A stretch of DNA of 64,000 nt from Segniliparus rugosus ATCC BAA-974 (lineage in GTDB: Bacteria; Actinomycetota; Actinomycetes; Mycobacteriales; Mycobacteriaceae), in NCBI RefSeq assembly GCF_000185725.2, contig NZ_KI391953.1, forward strand, positions 1,108,750 to 1,172,749, written 5' to 3'. Positions 28,722 to 38,795 of the stretch are shown here, piece by piece. The notes beneath the pieces were generated by a model. That model saw nothing but the letters and a program-made list of their open reading frames with translations, did not search any database and was not told the origin of the DNA. The translations under genes were made by a program, and so were the position numbers. The stretch's first letter is position 1, and each line of letters starts with the position of its first letter.

Positions 28722-29924
28722 ATGGCCAAGCGAAAAGGCGAGAGGGTTTTCGTGGTCGGCGTCGGGATGACGAAGTTTGAGAAGCCGGGTCGGCGAGAGG
28801 GGTGGGACTATCCGGCAATGGCCCGCGAGTCGGGCACGAACGCGTTGGCGGACGCCGGGATCTCCTACGACAAGGTGGAGGCGGCCTACGTCGGATACGT
28901 CTACGGCGAGTCGACCTCCGGACAGCGCGCCGTCTACGAGCTCGGCATGACCGGCGTGCCCGTGGTCAACGTCAACAACAACTGCTCGACCGGATCTTCG
29001 GCCCTCTACCTCGCGGCGCAGCAGATCCGGGGCGGCCTGGCGGACTGCGTGCTGGCGCTTGGTTTCGAGAAGATGCAGCCCGGCTCGCTTGGCTCCACCT
29101 ACGACGACAGGGAGCAGCCGATGGAGCGGCACATCATGGCGCTCGCCGAGATCTCGGAAGTGCTCTTCCCCCCGGCCCCGTGGATGTTCGGCGCGGCGGG
29201 CCGCGAGCATATGAAGCTCTACGGCACGACCGCCGAGCATTTCGCGAAGATCGGCGAGAAGAACCACCGCCACTCGGTGAACAACCCGAACTCCCAGTTC
29301 CGCGACGAGTATTCGCTCGACGACATCCTCGCCTCGCGGATGATCTACGACCCGATCACCAAGCTGCAGTGCTCGCCGACCTCGGACGGCTCCGCCGCCG
29401 CGATCCTCGCCAGCGAGGCGTTCGTGGCCGAGCATCAGCTCGCGGACCGGGCGGTGGAGATCGTCGGACAGGCGATGACCACCGACTTCCAGTCCACCTT
29501 CGACGGCACGGCGAAGAACATCGTCGGCTACGACATGTCCAAACAGGCCGCACTGCGGGTCTACGACCAGTCCGGCTTGGGGCCAGAAGACTTCCAGGTC
29601 GTCGAGCTGCACGACTGTTTCTCGGCGAACGAGCTGCTGACCTACGAGGCGCTCGGGCTCTGCGCCGAGGGCGAGGGCGGCAAGCTGGTCGAGAACAACG
29701 AGACAACCTACGGCGGCACATGGGTGGTCAACCCCTCCGGCGGGCTCATCTCCAAAGGGCACCCGCTCGGGGCCACCGGGCTCGCGCAGTGCGCCGAACT
29801 CACCTGGCAGCTGCGCGGCGACGCGGACAAACGCCAAGTGGGCGGCGTGACCGCCGCGCTGCAGCACAACATCGGCCTCGGCGGGGCCGCGGTCGTCACC
29901 GCCTACCAGCGCGCCGTCCGCTGA
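28722..29924 (+). CDS. Lipid-transfer protein / thiolase-like (SCP-x family)
   Basis: 400 residues, thiolase fold. '[14 protein letters not shown]' contains the acylated Cys88; '[14 protein letters not shown]' is the C-terminal thiolase motif. Similar to mycobacterial Ltp1-type lipid-transfer proteins, which act as thiolases or, in steroid side-chain breakdown, as retro-aldolases. First gene of an operon with an SRPBCC protein, a MaoC dehydratase, a short-chain dehydrogenase and an acyl-CoA dehydrogenase. Together these supply all four steps of a beta-oxidation-like cycle. GGTGGAAGAG ribosome site. Confidence 0.88.
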   Translation: MAKRKGERVFVVGVGMTKFEKPGRREGWDYPAMARESGTNALADAGISYDKVEAAYVGYVYGESTSGQRAVYELGMTGVPVVNVNNNCSTGSSALYLAAQQIRGGLADCVLALGFEKMQPGSLGSTYDDREQPMERHIMALAEISEVLFPPAPWMFGAAGREHMKLYGTTAEHFAKIGEKNHRHSVNNPNSQFRDEYSLDDILASRMIYDPITKLQCSPTSDGSAAAILASEAFVAEHQLADRAVEIVGQAMTTDFQSTFDGTAKNIVGYDMSKQAALRVYDQSGLGPEDFQVVELHDCFSANELLTYEALGLCAEGEGGKLVENNETTYGGTWVVNPSGGLISKGHPLGATGLAQCAELTWQLRGDADKRQVGGVTAALQHNIGLGGAAVVTAYQRAVR

Positions 29925-29998
29925 GCAGTCCGACCCCCGTCCGCAACACCAAAGAACCAACGCCAAAGAACAAGGAATATCGAGAGAAGGAGCACCCC

Positions 29999-30433
29999 AT
30001 GGGCGCCATTGAAACAACCACTACCGTCCCCCTGCCGCCGGAAAAGGTCTGGGCCGGGATCACCAACCTCGAGGACTACGGCAAGTGGATGACCATCCAC
30101 ACCAAGTGGAAGGGCGAAATGCCCGCAAAGCTGGCGAAAGGCTCGCAGTACGCCGAGGTCGTCACGATGATGGGCATGGCGAACGTCATCACCTGGACCG
30201 TGGACGAGTTCGAGGAGAACAAGTTCTGGAAGAGCACCGGCACGGGCATGGCCGGGGTGAAGACCACGACCAGCATCAGGCTCGAACCGGAAGGCGACGG
30301 GACCAAGGTCACCATCGGCAGCGAGTTCAGCGGCAATATCATCAAAGGCCCGCTCGCCAAGGCCATCGAGAAAGCCGGCCTGAAGGATCTCGAGGCCTCG
30401 ATCGCGAAGCTCACCGAGCTTCTGCAGTCCTGA
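29999..30433 (+). CDS. SRPBCC-fold protein
   Basis: 144 residues, START/polyketide-cyclase-like hydrophobic-pocket fold: 'METTTTVPLPPEKVWAGI'-type opening, 'DYGKWMTIHTKWKG' and the long C-terminal helix 'DLEASIAKLTELLQS'. GAGAAGGAG site. Small SRPBCC proteins bind hydrophobic ligands; in this operon it may carry the acyl substrate or product, which is inference from position alone. Confidence 0.8.
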   Translation: MGAIETTTTVPLPPEKVWAGITNLEDYGKWMTIHTKWKGEMPAKLAKGSQYAEVVTMMGMANVITWTVDEFEENKFWKSTGTGMAGVKTTTSIRLEPEGDGTKVTIGSEFSGNIIKGPLAKAIEKAGLKDLEASIAKLTELLQS

Positions 30434-30446
30434 GCGGAGGCGGCGG

Positions 30447-31316
30447 ATGTCTGCACCGACTGAAGAGCTGCGTTTTGACGCGGACGGCCTCGACAAATGG
30501 ACCGAAGAGTCCCGCTACGAGGTGACCAAGGAAGCGATCGTCGCATACGCCGAGGCGACGAACGACCCGATCCCCGAGCACCGCGCTGGCCTCGTCGCCC
30601 CGCCGGTGTTCGCCATCGTCCCGGTTTTCGAGAACATGACCGAGCCGGTGCTCGAAGTGGTCCCGCTGCAACTGTTCGGCCTCGTGCTGCACGGCGAGCA
30701 GGACTTCCGGTTCCACCGGCCGATCTATCCGGGCGATGTGCTCTTGACCCGATCGAAGATGATCGGGTTCGACGGGCTGGAGAACGGCAGCCGGGGGGTC
30801 ACCCTCATCGAGACCCGGTTGGAGAGCGGCGAGCTGGTCAACGAGCAGTACGTGACCTTCTTCATCCGGAAGTTCACCAACCCCGAGACGGCCGGCGTGC
30901 TCGCGCCCGAGCACAAGTTCCCAGAGGCGCTGCGCGAGCAGGCTCCCGCGGCGCGGGTGCGCGCTCGTGTGGACGAGGACCAGACCTATCGCTACAGCGA
31001 GGCATCGGGCGACCCGATGCCGATCCACTTGGACCGGGAAGTCGCGCTTGAGGCAGGCCTGCCGGGCATCATCGCCCACGGCCTGTGCACGCTCGCCTTC
31101 ACCTCGTGGGCGGCGCTGACCGCGCTGGCCGACGGGAAGACCGAGCGGCTCAAGCGCCTCGCGGTCCGCTTCGCGAAACCGGTGTTGCCGGGGCAGGAAC
31201 TGGAGACGACGCTGTGGCGGTCGGGCTCCGGAGACGGAGCGGTCAGCTACGCGTACGAGACCACGGTCGGGGACGCCGTGGTCATCAAAGACGGTCTCGT
31301 CCTCATCGCGGATTGA
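30447..31316 (+). CDS. MaoC-like enoyl-CoA hydratase, double hotdog
   Basis: 289 residues with two hotdog domains. The C-terminal one carries the hydratase-2 motif, Asp189 and His194 in 'SGDPMPIHLD', followed by 'GIIAHGLCTLAF'. The N-terminal one ('YAEATNDPIPEHR') keeps the fold but not the catalytic pair, as in eukaryotic-type (R)-specific hydratases. It should hydrate trans-2-enoyl-CoA to the (R)-3-hydroxyacyl-CoA, matching the HSD17B4-like dehydrogenase encoded next. Confidence 0.87.
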   Translation: MSAPTEELRFDADGLDKWTEESRYEVTKEAIVAYAEATNDPIPEHRAGLVAPPVFAIVPVFENMTEPVLEVVPLQLFGLVLHGEQDFRFHRPIYPGDVLLTRSKMIGFDGLENGSRGVTLIETRLESGELVNEQYVTFFIRKFTNPETAGVLAPEHKFPEALREQAPAARVRARVDEDQTYRYSEASGDPMPIHLDREVALEAGLPGIIAHGLCTLAFTSWAALTALADGKTERLKRLAVRFAKPVLPGQELETTLWRSGSGDGAVSYAYETTVGDAVVIKDGLVLIAD

Positions 31317-31330
31317 ACAACGCGATCGCC

Positions 31331-31362
31331 GATTGAACGATTGAACGATTGAACGATTGAAC
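31331..31362 (+). repeat. Four tandem GATTGAAC octamers between genes
   Basis: Perfect 8-bp units at 31331, 31339, 31347 and 31355, with another copy at 31311-31318 that contains the stop codon of the MaoC gene. Because 8 is not a multiple of 3, the TGA inside the unit stops all three frames. It ends one base before the AGAGGA ribosome site of the next gene. Confidence 0.9.
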
Positions 31363-31374
31363 AGAGGAAAACAC

Positions 31375-32247
31375 ATGGGAGCATTGGACGGACGCGTCGC
31401 GGTGATCACCGGGGCCGGACGCGGCATTGGACGCGAGCATGCGCTCTTGTTCGCGAAGGAAGGCGCGAAGGTCGTGGTCAACGACCTCGGCGGAGCGAAC
31501 GACGGCACCGGCCAGGACGCCGGGCCCGCGGCGGAAGTCGTCAAGGAGATCCTCGCCCTCGGCGGCGAAGCCTCGGCGAACACGAACAACATCGCCGAAT
31601 GGGACGGGGCGAAGGACCTCGTCGGCCAGGCGGTCCGCGACTTCGGGCGGTTGGACGTCGTGGTCAACAACGCGGGCATCCTGCGCGACGGGTTCATCGC
31701 GAGCCTGTCAGAGTCCCAGTGGGACTCGGTTGTCGCCGTGCATCTGAAAGGCCACTTCAACGTGCTGCGGCACGCCTCGGAGTACTGGAAAGAGGAGAGC
31801 AAGGCGGGCCGCCAGCCCAATGCCTCGGTCATCAACACCGTCTCGGACTCCGGGGTGACCGTGCCCAACGACGGCCAGGCCAACTACGGGGCGGCGAAAG
31901 CCGCCATCGCCGCGCTCACCCAGGTCGCGGCCAGCGAGCTGGAACGTTACGGGGTGCGGGCGAACGCCATCGCCCCGATGGCCCGCACCCGGCTCACCCT
32001 CGCCACGCCCGGCATGGGCGCGATTTTCGCCGAAGAAGTGCCGGATGGCGAGTTCGACGGGTTCTCCCCGGCGAACATCTCCCCGCTCGTGGCGTATTTG
32101 GCCACGGCGGACTGCGAGGTCACCGGCAAGGTGTTCCGCGTCGGCGGCGGGTATATCGCCGAACTGGGCGGCTGGCACGAAGTGAACAGCTATGAGACCG
32201 ACGGCCCGTGGAGCGTCGATCTCGTCGCGAAGCATCTCGCAGGATAG
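31375..32247 (+). CDS. Short-chain dehydrogenase, 3-hydroxyacyl-CoA type
   Basis: 290 residues, SDR family, like the dehydrogenase part of peroxisomal multifunctional enzyme 2. 'ITGAGRGIGREHALLF' binds NAD(H); 'VVNNAG' and the catalytic Ser157/Ser159, Tyr171 and Lys175 ('ANYGAAKAA') are present. Probably oxidises the (R)-3-hydroxyacyl-CoA made by the preceding hydratase. Start ATG 31375 with AGAGGA; an earlier in-frame start would run through the octamer repeat. Confidence 0.9.
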   Translation: MGALDGRVAVITGAGRGIGREHALLFAKEGAKVVVNDLGGANDGTGQDAGPAAEVVKEILALGGEASANTNNIAEWDGAKDLVGQAVRDFGRLDVVVNNAGILRDGFIASLSESQWDSVVAVHLKGHFNVLRHASEYWKEESKAGRQPNASVINTVSDSGVTVPNDGQANYGAAKAAIAALTQVAASELERYGVRANAIAPMARTRLTLATPGMGAIFAEEVPDGEFDGFSPANISPLVAYLATADCEVTGKVFRVGGGYIAELGGWHEVNSYETDGPWSVDLVAKHLAG

Positions 32248-32257
32248 GAGGACCAGC

Positions 32258-33520
<1,263 letters not shown>

Positions 33521-33533
33521 CCGCGCGCCGTAG

Positions 33534-33752
33534 GATCCAAGCGGGTCCGCCTTCTCGTGGGTCCGCCGGGGTCTGCTCGTCCTCGCCCTTGTCGCCGCCG
33601 GGTGCGCTTCGGAGGACGCTCCGCTGAACGAGGCGCTCAACGCCCTTCCCCCAGCTGCGGACACCAGCGTCGTGCAACCGGCGAACGGGGAGCTACGCGG
33701 CGGCCTCTGCGATGCCCGCGCCGTTGTGATCCCGGCGCGCGAAACGGAATAA
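33534..33752 (+). pseudogene. Lipoprotein-like frame without a start codon
   Basis: From the TAG at 33531 an open frame reads ...W-V-R-R-G-L-L-V-L-A-L-V-A-A-G-C-A-S-E-D, a clear lipoprotein signal with lipobox LVAAGC, and continues for about 50 residues to a TAA at 33750. No ATG, GTG or TTG occurs in the frame. It is either a decayed or 5'-damaged lipoprotein gene or starts at a non-canonical codon. Nothing recognisable in the mature part. Confidence 0.4.
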
Positions 33753-33781
33753 GCCCCCGCGCCGCTTTGGTTGTTCCCGGT

Positions 33782-34282
33782 ATGACGGAGCACAGCGAAG
33801 CGCAGTTGCGGCACACCTTGCCGAAGGGCATGAAGTGGTACGACCCCGGCGCGACGGGCTTGGTGAACCCCGGCGTGCTCGAAGAGTTCCAGGCGAACGG
33901 CGGCAAAGTCGGCGGACGGTACGCGGGCATGCCGCTGATCGTCCTGCACTCGGTCGGCGCGAAGTCGGGCGAGCCGAGGACGAACCCGCTCTACCATTTG
34001 GACGTCGACGGGCGGTGGTTCCTCGTCGGCTCCTACGGCGGCAGCCCCAAGGCTCCGGGGTGGGCGCACAACCTGCGCGCGAACCCGAAGGTCCGGGTCG
34101 ACGTCCCCGGCGAGGAGGGCTCGGTGCGTTCGTTCGAGGTGACCGCGCAGGAGCTGGCCGGGGCCGAGCGCGAGAGGATCTGGGCGGTGCTCGTCGGGAG
34201 GGCTCCCGGCTTCGCGGAGTATCAGAAGAGCACCAGCCGGGTGATCCCGCTCTTCGAGCTGGTGCGAGGATGGCAGCCATGA
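33782..34282 (+). CDS. F420-type nitroreductase-family protein (DDN-like)
   Basis: 166 residues, split-barrel deazaflavin-dependent nitroreductase family (DDN, Rv3547 type). Key stretch 'LIVLHSVGAKSGEPRTNPL' and 'GWAHNLRANPKVRVDV', the F420-binding pattern. Such enzymes reduce quinones or nitro compounds with F420H2, or protect membranes. The immediately following gene is a paralogue (ATGA overlap). A longer frame from GTG 33557 is open but its upstream part is not family-like. Confidence 0.87.
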   Translation: MTEHSEAQLRHTLPKGMKWYDPGATGLVNPGVLEEFQANGGKVGGRYAGMPLIVLHSVGAKSGEPRTNPLYHLDVDGRWFLVGSYGGSPKAPGWAHNLRANPKVRVDVPGEEGSVRSFEVTAQELAGAERERIWAVLVGRAPGFAEYQKSTSRVIPLFELVRGWQP

Positions 34283-34743
34283 GCGGCGCAGAGCAGATCG
34301 GGCATGGGAAGACCGTGTTCGCGAACCGGGCAGAGCTGGACGCGTTCAACGAGGACGTGGTGGCGCAATTGCGCCGCACCGGAGGCGTGGTCGAGGAGGG
34401 GCCGTACGCGGGGGCGGACCGGTTCCTTGTGCTGCACTCGGTCGGCGCGAAGTCGGGCGAGCCTCGGCAGACCCCGCTGTTCTATCTGGACGTGGAGGGC
34501 CGTTGGTACCTGATCGGCTCGTTCTGGGGGAACCAGAAGCATCCGGCCTGGGTCTACAACCTGCTCGCGCATCCGAACGTGCGGATCGAGGTGAAAGGCC
34601 AGACGCTCGAAGCCGTCGCGCGGGAGCTGGAGGCCGAGGAGCGCGAGGAGATCTGGGCGCGCCTTGTCGAGACAGCTCCGAATTTCGCCGAATACCAGGC
34701 GAAGACCGACCGGCGCATCCGGCTCTTCGAACTCGTGCGCTGA
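34279..34743 (+). CDS. Second F420-type nitroreductase-family paralogue
   Basis: 154 residues. Shares with the preceding gene 'LHSVGAKSGEP', 'YLDVEGRWYLIGS' and 'PAWVYNLLAHPNVRIEV', and the C-terminal 'FAEYQ.KT.R.I.LFELVR'. The two are a tandem duplication with clear divergence. Start 34279 overlaps the previous stop and has GAGGA 8 nt upstream; an ATG 9 nt earlier is also in frame. Confidence 0.87.
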   Translation: MSGAEQIGHGKTVFANRAELDAFNEDVVAQLRRTGGVVEEGPYAGADRFLVLHSVGAKSGEPRQTPLFYLDVEGRWYLIGSFWGNQKHPAWVYNLLAHPNVRIEVKGQTLEAVARELEAEEREEIWARLVETAPNFAEYQAKTDRRIRLFELVR

Positions 34744-34812
34744 GCGGAGCGGTCCGCCGCGCGAGCTGGGATCTCGCGCCTCCCGCAGTCGGAATCGCGC
34801 ATCGGCTACCGG

Positions 34813-34824
34813 TAGGGTGGATGT
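34813..34824 (+). promoter_or_regulatory. Leaderless promoter -10 of the channel gene
   Basis: TAGGGT (34813-34818), 6 nt, GTG 34825. Confidence 0.5.
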
Positions 34825-35850
34825 GTGACAGATCATGAGATCGATGAGGCCGAGGCGGTCCTCCCAGAGGCGGTTGTTCCCGAAGAAGAGGAAGAAGAGA
34901 CCGGCGAGGAGCTGGGCGAGCACGAAGGGCCCGAACTCTCGGACGGCGGGATCGTCCGTCGTCTGCTCGCGGAGTTCCTCGGGACGTTCTTCCTTGCTTT
35001 GGTGATCGCCTCGGTCGACGGCTCGACGGCTCCCGCGCTGGTCGGCCTGTCCGCCGCTGTGCTGTTCTTCCTCTTCGGGCCGGTCTCGGGCGGTCATTTC
35101 AACCCGGTCGTCACCGCTGCGGTCGGCCTGCTCGGCCGAATCCGGGCGGAGTTGGCATGGGTGTATTTGTTCGTGCAGTTCACGGCGGGTTTCGCGGCGT
35201 ACGGCCTCGTGTGGGCGATGCGTCCGCCGCTGGACGACGCGGCCCGCTCCGCGCTGCGCGCAAGCGTGGACCATCTGGTGGGCGCGCGGCAGGGACAGGT
35301 CCCCTGGTTCCTCGCCCAGTGGCCGCTTTTGATCCTGCTGCCCGCGCTGTTGGTGGCCGCGGTGCTCGCGGCTCGGGACAGGTTCCGGCAGGAGCCCCAA
35401 GCCGCGGCGTGGATCGGGGCCGCGGTCGGCGCGACGTTCTGGCTGGGCAACATGGTCTATCCCGCCGCGAGCGTGCCGGACGTGGTGTTCAACGGGTACG
35501 CGTCGGCCTTTCAAGCGCTGCCGGTCCTCGTGCTGTTCCCGCTGATCGGCGCGTACATCGGCGCGCTCTTGTACCGGGAGCTCGTCGCGCCGCGCCCGGT
35601 CGCGGAGGCGGAGGAAGCGGAGGAAGATGAAGAGGACACGGAAGAGGAGGAGGAAGAAGCGGACTCCGAGTTCGTCGAGCCCGAGCCTGAGGATCAGGAG
35701 CCCGAGCCGGAGGAAGAGGACACGGAGGCAGGGGATCAGAAGCCCGAGCCTGAGGATCAGGAGTCCGAGCAGGACGGGCCTGGCGAGGGCGAGACCGCGC
35801 AAGAAACTCCTGTTGAGGGCGAAGATTCGCAGCAGCACGAGTCCTCGTGA
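34825..35850 (+). CDS. Aquaporin-like channel with acidic N- and C-terminal tails
   Basis: 341 residues. Core of six to seven hydrophobic segments (about 47-250) resembling the MIP family: 'LLAEFLGTFFLALVI', 'GPVSGGHFNPVVTAAVG'. The first NPA box is Asn93-Pro94-Val95 and the second is degenerate ('GNMVYPAASVPD'), so water/glycerol selectivity is uncertain. Both ends are extremely acidic: residues 5-40, and a ~90-residue C-terminal tail of Glu/Asp with E-P-E-D-Q-E repeats. Such tails are not part of the family. Starts at a leaderless GTG. Confidence 0.75.
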   Translation: MTDHEIDEAEAVLPEAVVPEEEEEETGEELGEHEGPELSDGGIVRRLLAEFLGTFFLALVIASVDGSTAPALVGLSAAVLFFLFGPVSGGHFNPVVTAAVGLLGRIRAELAWVYLFVQFTAGFAAYGLVWAMRPPLDDAARSALRASVDHLVGARQGQVPWFLAQWPLLILLPALLVAAVLAARDRFRQEPQAAAWIGAAVGATFWLGNMVYPAASVPDVVFNGYASAFQALPVLVLFPLIGAYIGALLYRELVAPRPVAEAEEAEEDEEDTEEEEEEADSEFVEPEPEDQEPEPEEEDTEAGDQKPEPEDQESEQDGPGEGETAQETPVEGEDSQQHESS

Positions 35851-35919
35851 GATGATGGTGCGTTGACAGAGCTGACAGAACCGCGCCGACATCGTCCCTG
35901 AGGCCAAAGGACACGCAAG

Positions 35920-37758
35920 ATCCCCACTTTCGCTGACACCACGTTCACCGACCCCGCGCGCATCCGCAACTTCTGCGTGATCGCGCACATCGACCATGGC
36001 AAGTCCACCCTGGCCGACCGGATGCTCCAGCTCACCGGGGTCGTCGACGAGCGCTCGATGCGCGCGCAGTACCTGGACCGGATGGACATCGAGCGCGAGC
36101 GCGGCATCACCATCAAGGCGCAGAACGTCCGTTTGCCCTGGCAGACGGACGGGGAGGACTACGTCCTGCACCTGATCGACACCCCCGGCCACGTGGACTT
36201 CACCTACGAGGTGTCCCGCGCGCTCGCGGCGTGCGAGGGCGCGATCCTGCTCGTGGACTCCACACAGGGCATCCAGGCGCAGACCCTCGCGAACCTCTAC
36301 CTCGCGATGGACCGCGACCTCACGATCATCCCGGTGCTGAGCAAGATCGATCTGCCCGCCTCCGAGCCGGAGCTGCACGCGGGCGAGCTCGCGCACATCC
36401 TCGGCTGCGACCCCGCCGACGTGCTCTCGGTCTCCGGAAAGACCGGCGAGGGCGTCAAAGAGCTGCTCGACGCGGTGGTCCGGCTCGTGCCCGCGCCGAA
36501 GGGCGACGCGGACGCGCCCGCCCGCGCGATGATTTTCGACTCCGTTTTCGACACCTACCGGGGCGTGGTCACCTACGTGCGGGTGGTGGACGGGAAGCTC
36601 ACCCCGCGCGAGCGCATCCAGATGGTCTCGACAAAGGCACAGCACGAGCTGCTGGAGATCGGAATCGTCTCCCCGGAGCCCAAGGCGTGCGAAGGCCTCG
36701 GGGTCGGCGAGGTCGGCTACCTCATCACCGGCGTGAAGGACGTGCGCCAGTCCAAGGTCGGCGACACGGTGACCAGCGCCAGGAACGGGGCGACTGACGC
36801 CTTGCCCGGCTATCGGGAGCCAAGGCCGATGGTCTTCTCCGGCCTGTACCCGATCGACGGCTCGGACTACCCGAACTTGCGCGAGGCCATCGAGAAGCTG
36901 CAGCTCAACGACGCGGCGCTGACATTCGAGCCCGAGACCTCGGTGGCGCTGGGCTTCGGCTTCCGCTGCGGCTTCCTCGGCCTCCTGCACATGGAGATCA
37001 CGAAAGAGCGGCTGCTGCGGGAGTTCGGGCTGGATCTGATCGCCACCGCGCCCGCCGTGGTGTACCGGGTAGAGCTGGACAACGGGTCCGAAGTGACCGT
37101 GACCAACCCGGCGGAATGGCCGAGCGGGAAGGTCGCGCGGGTCTTCGAGCCGGTCGTGCGCTGCACCGTGATCGCGCCGAACGAGTTCACCGGCGCGATC
37201 ATGGAGCTGTGCCAGTCCCGGCGCGGCGAGCTGACGAGCATGGACTACCTCTCGCCGACCCGGTTGGAGTTCGTCTACCAGATGCCCATGGGCGAGATCA
37301 TCTTCGACTTCTTCGACGAGCTCAAGTCCCGCACCAGGGGCTATGCCAGCTTGGACTACGAGCGCTCGGGGGAGTGGGAGTCGGACCTGGTGAAGGTGGA
37401 CATCCTCTTGCAGGGCGAGGCGGTGGACGCGTTCTCGGCGATCGTGCACAAGGACGCGGCGCAGGCGTACGGGGCGAAGATGACCGGCAGGCTGCGCGAG
37501 CTTATCCCGCGCCAACAGTTCGAGGTGCCGATCCAGGCCGCCATCGGCTCGAAGATCATCGCCCGCGAGAACATCCGCGCGATCCGAAAAGACGTGCTCG
37601 CGAAATGCTACGGCGGCGACATCACCCGCAAGCGCAAGCTCTTGGAGAAGCAAAAAGAGGGCAAGAAGCGGATGAAGACCATCGGACGGGTGGAAGTCCC
37701 GCAGGAGGCGTTCATCGCCGCGCTCACAGTCGGGGACGAGGGCAAGAAAAAGGACTGA
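35920..37758 (+). CDS. lepA: Elongation factor 4
   Basis: Ribosome back-translocating GTPase. '[14 protein letters not shown]' (P-loop), '[10 protein letters not shown]' (switch I), 'DTPGHVDF' (switch II) and the LepA-specific C-terminal domain ('[17 protein letters not shown]') are intact. The first ATG/GTG/TTG in frame is GTG 35977, which would cut off the strand '[13 protein letters not shown]' that every LepA has. The conserved sequence continues upstream ('[17 protein letters not shown]') to about 35920, where an ATC stands 8 nt behind AAAGGA; a TGA at 35899 limits the frame. I place the start at ATC 35920 as the best candidate, giving about 612 residues. Confidence 0.93.
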   Translation: MPTFADTTFTDPARIRNFCVIAHIDHGKSTLADRMLQLTGVVDERSMRAQYLDRMDIERERGITIKAQNVRLPWQTDGEDYVLHLIDTPGHVDFTYEVSRALAACEGAILLVDSTQGIQAQTLANLYLAMDRDLTIIPVLSKIDLPASEPELHAGELAHILGCDPADVLSVSGKTGEGVKELLDAVVRLVPAPKGDADAPARAMIFDSVFDTYRGVVTYVRVVDGKLTPRERIQMVSTKAQHELLEIGIVSPEPKACEGLGVGEVGYLITGVKDVRQSKVGDTVTSARNGATDALPGYREPRPMVFSGLYPIDGSDYPNLREAIEKLQLNDAALTFEPETSVALGFGFRCGFLGLLHMEITKERLLREFGLDLIATAPAVVYRVELDNGSEVTVTNPAEWPSGKVARVFEPVVRCTVIAPNEFTGAIMELCQSRRGELTSMDYLSPTRLEFVYQMPMGEIIFDFFDELKSRTRGYASLDYERSGEWESDLVKVDILLQGEAVDAFSAIVHKDAAQAYGAKMTGRLRELIPRQQFEVPIQAAIGSKIIARENIRAIRKDVLAKCYGGDITRKRKLLEKQKEGKKRMKTIGRVEVPQEAFIAALTVGDEGKKKD

Positions 37759-37773
37759 GCCGGCCCGAGGCCG

Positions 37774-38193
37774 TCACGCGGACGGACGGGGCGGGGGCGG
37801 CGGCGCGCCGTTCGAGTGGGCGCGGCAGGAGACGAAGCCCATCCCGTCCCCCTCGGTCAGCACCGCGCCGTTGTGCCTGAGCACGCAGTGCAGCTTGATG
37901 GTCCGGTCCACCGGCTCGGTCTTCGCCTCGATCCAGGCGTGCGTCCACCCGTCCCCGAGATGGACCTGCACGGTGAACGGGGGTTTCGTGTTCTGCTGCC
38001 CCTCGGCGGCGCGGAACTTGCCGGGCTCGTCGCCCGGCCGGGTCTCTTTCAGGTAGCGGACCCGCACCGCGCCCTGCCCGAGCGAGGTGATCTCATAGGT
38101 GACGTCGGAGTCTTCGTCCTTGGCGTTCGATTCGCAACCGGAGAAAACCAGGCCGCCCGCGACGAGGACGGCTGCGAGCTGGATCGGCCGCAT
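37774..38193 (-). CDS. Lipoprotein, MmpS-like in style
   Basis: 139 residues. Signal and lipobox 'VAGGLVFSGC' at about 11-20, so acylated on Cys20 and placed outside the membrane. The mature part has a 'VTYEITSLGQGAVRVRYL' strand pattern and two further Cys that may pair, and ends in a Pro-rich tail. The same pattern is in the adjacent upstream gene, which is its paralogue (3-nt gap). The 'DVTYEI' beta pattern recalls MmpS proteins, but no MmpL partner is nearby. Function unknown. Confidence 0.75.
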   Translation of the reverse strand: MRPIQLAAVLVAGGLVFSGCESNAKDEDSDVTYEITSLGQGAVRVRYLKETRPGDEPGKFRAAEGQQNTKPPFTVQVHLGDGWTHAWIEAKTEPVDRTIKLHCVLRHNGAVLTEGDGMGFVSCRAHSNGAPPPPPRPSA

Positions 38194-38196
38194 CGT

Positions 38197-38607
38197 CTAT
38201 TTGCTCTCGTCCGCCGCGCCCCTCGGGGCGTCGCAGCTCACGGACTGGTTGCCGGTCTTGGTGGCCACCACGGTCCCGTCGTGTTTGATCGTGCAGGTGA
38301 GCGTGGCCTTGGAGTCTTTCGACGACGCGGCGCGGGCGTAGATGTGCGCGCGGTCCCAATAGTCGCCGAGGGCCACCTCTTTGGTGTAGGGGACAGCAGC
38401 GTAGTCCGAGCTTCGGCGCGAGTTGACCTTTCTGTTCGGGCTGTTCTGGTCCATGTGGGAGAGGTAGTTGATCTTGACCTTGCCGGTGAGCCCGTTTGCG
38501 GTGATCTCGTAGGTCACGTTGTGGTCCCCGCTGCCGCTTTTGTGGTCGGCGCAGCCGGAGACCGCGGAGCACAGGCAGAGCGGCCCGATGAGAAGGGTAC
38601 GTCGCAT
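38197..38607 (-). CDS. Lipoprotein, paralogue of the next gene
   Basis: 136 residues. Signal with 'CSAVSGC' lipobox near residue 19. Mature part 'HNVTYEITANGLTGKVKINYL' parallels 'SDVTYEITSLGQGAVRVRYL' of the neighbour; two other Cys match. Starts at ATG 38607, 6 nt after a TATACT box, so probably leaderless and the head of a two-lipoprotein transcript. Confidence 0.75.
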   Translation of the reverse strand: MRRTLLIGPLCLCSAVSGCADHKSGSGDHNVTYEITANGLTGKVKINYLSHMDQNSPNRKVNSRRSSDYAAVPYTKEVALGDYWDRAHIYARAASSKDSKATLTCTIKHDGTVVATKTGNQSVSCDAPRGAADESK

Positions 38608-38619
38608 GGCGGAAGTATA
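38608..38619 (-). promoter_or_regulatory. Leaderless promoter -10 of the lipoprotein pair
   Basis: TATACT (38619-38614), 6 nt, ATG 38607. The best match to the -10 consensus among the leaderless boxes in the window. Confidence 0.55.
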
Positions 38620-38795
38620 GCCATGCGAAGGAGGCGGCTCGCGGCGCTTTGCCCGCCCGAGGTTCGATATCGCGAATTCGGTTGTTCCCCTCGGCCTGAA
38701 ATCGAGTGCCCGAAGGTGCCTCGAGGACGCGGGCGCTTTGGTTCCATCGGGACCGTCGGCGGCTCCCACGAGAACGCCCCCGCCGAGTCGTGCCG

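Noticed and set aside
33557-33781. GTG 33557 as start of a longer nitroreductase-family protein
   Set aside because: The extra 75 residues are Arg/Pro-rich, and the family N-terminus fits ATG 33782. The other frame there encodes a lipoprotein-like signal.
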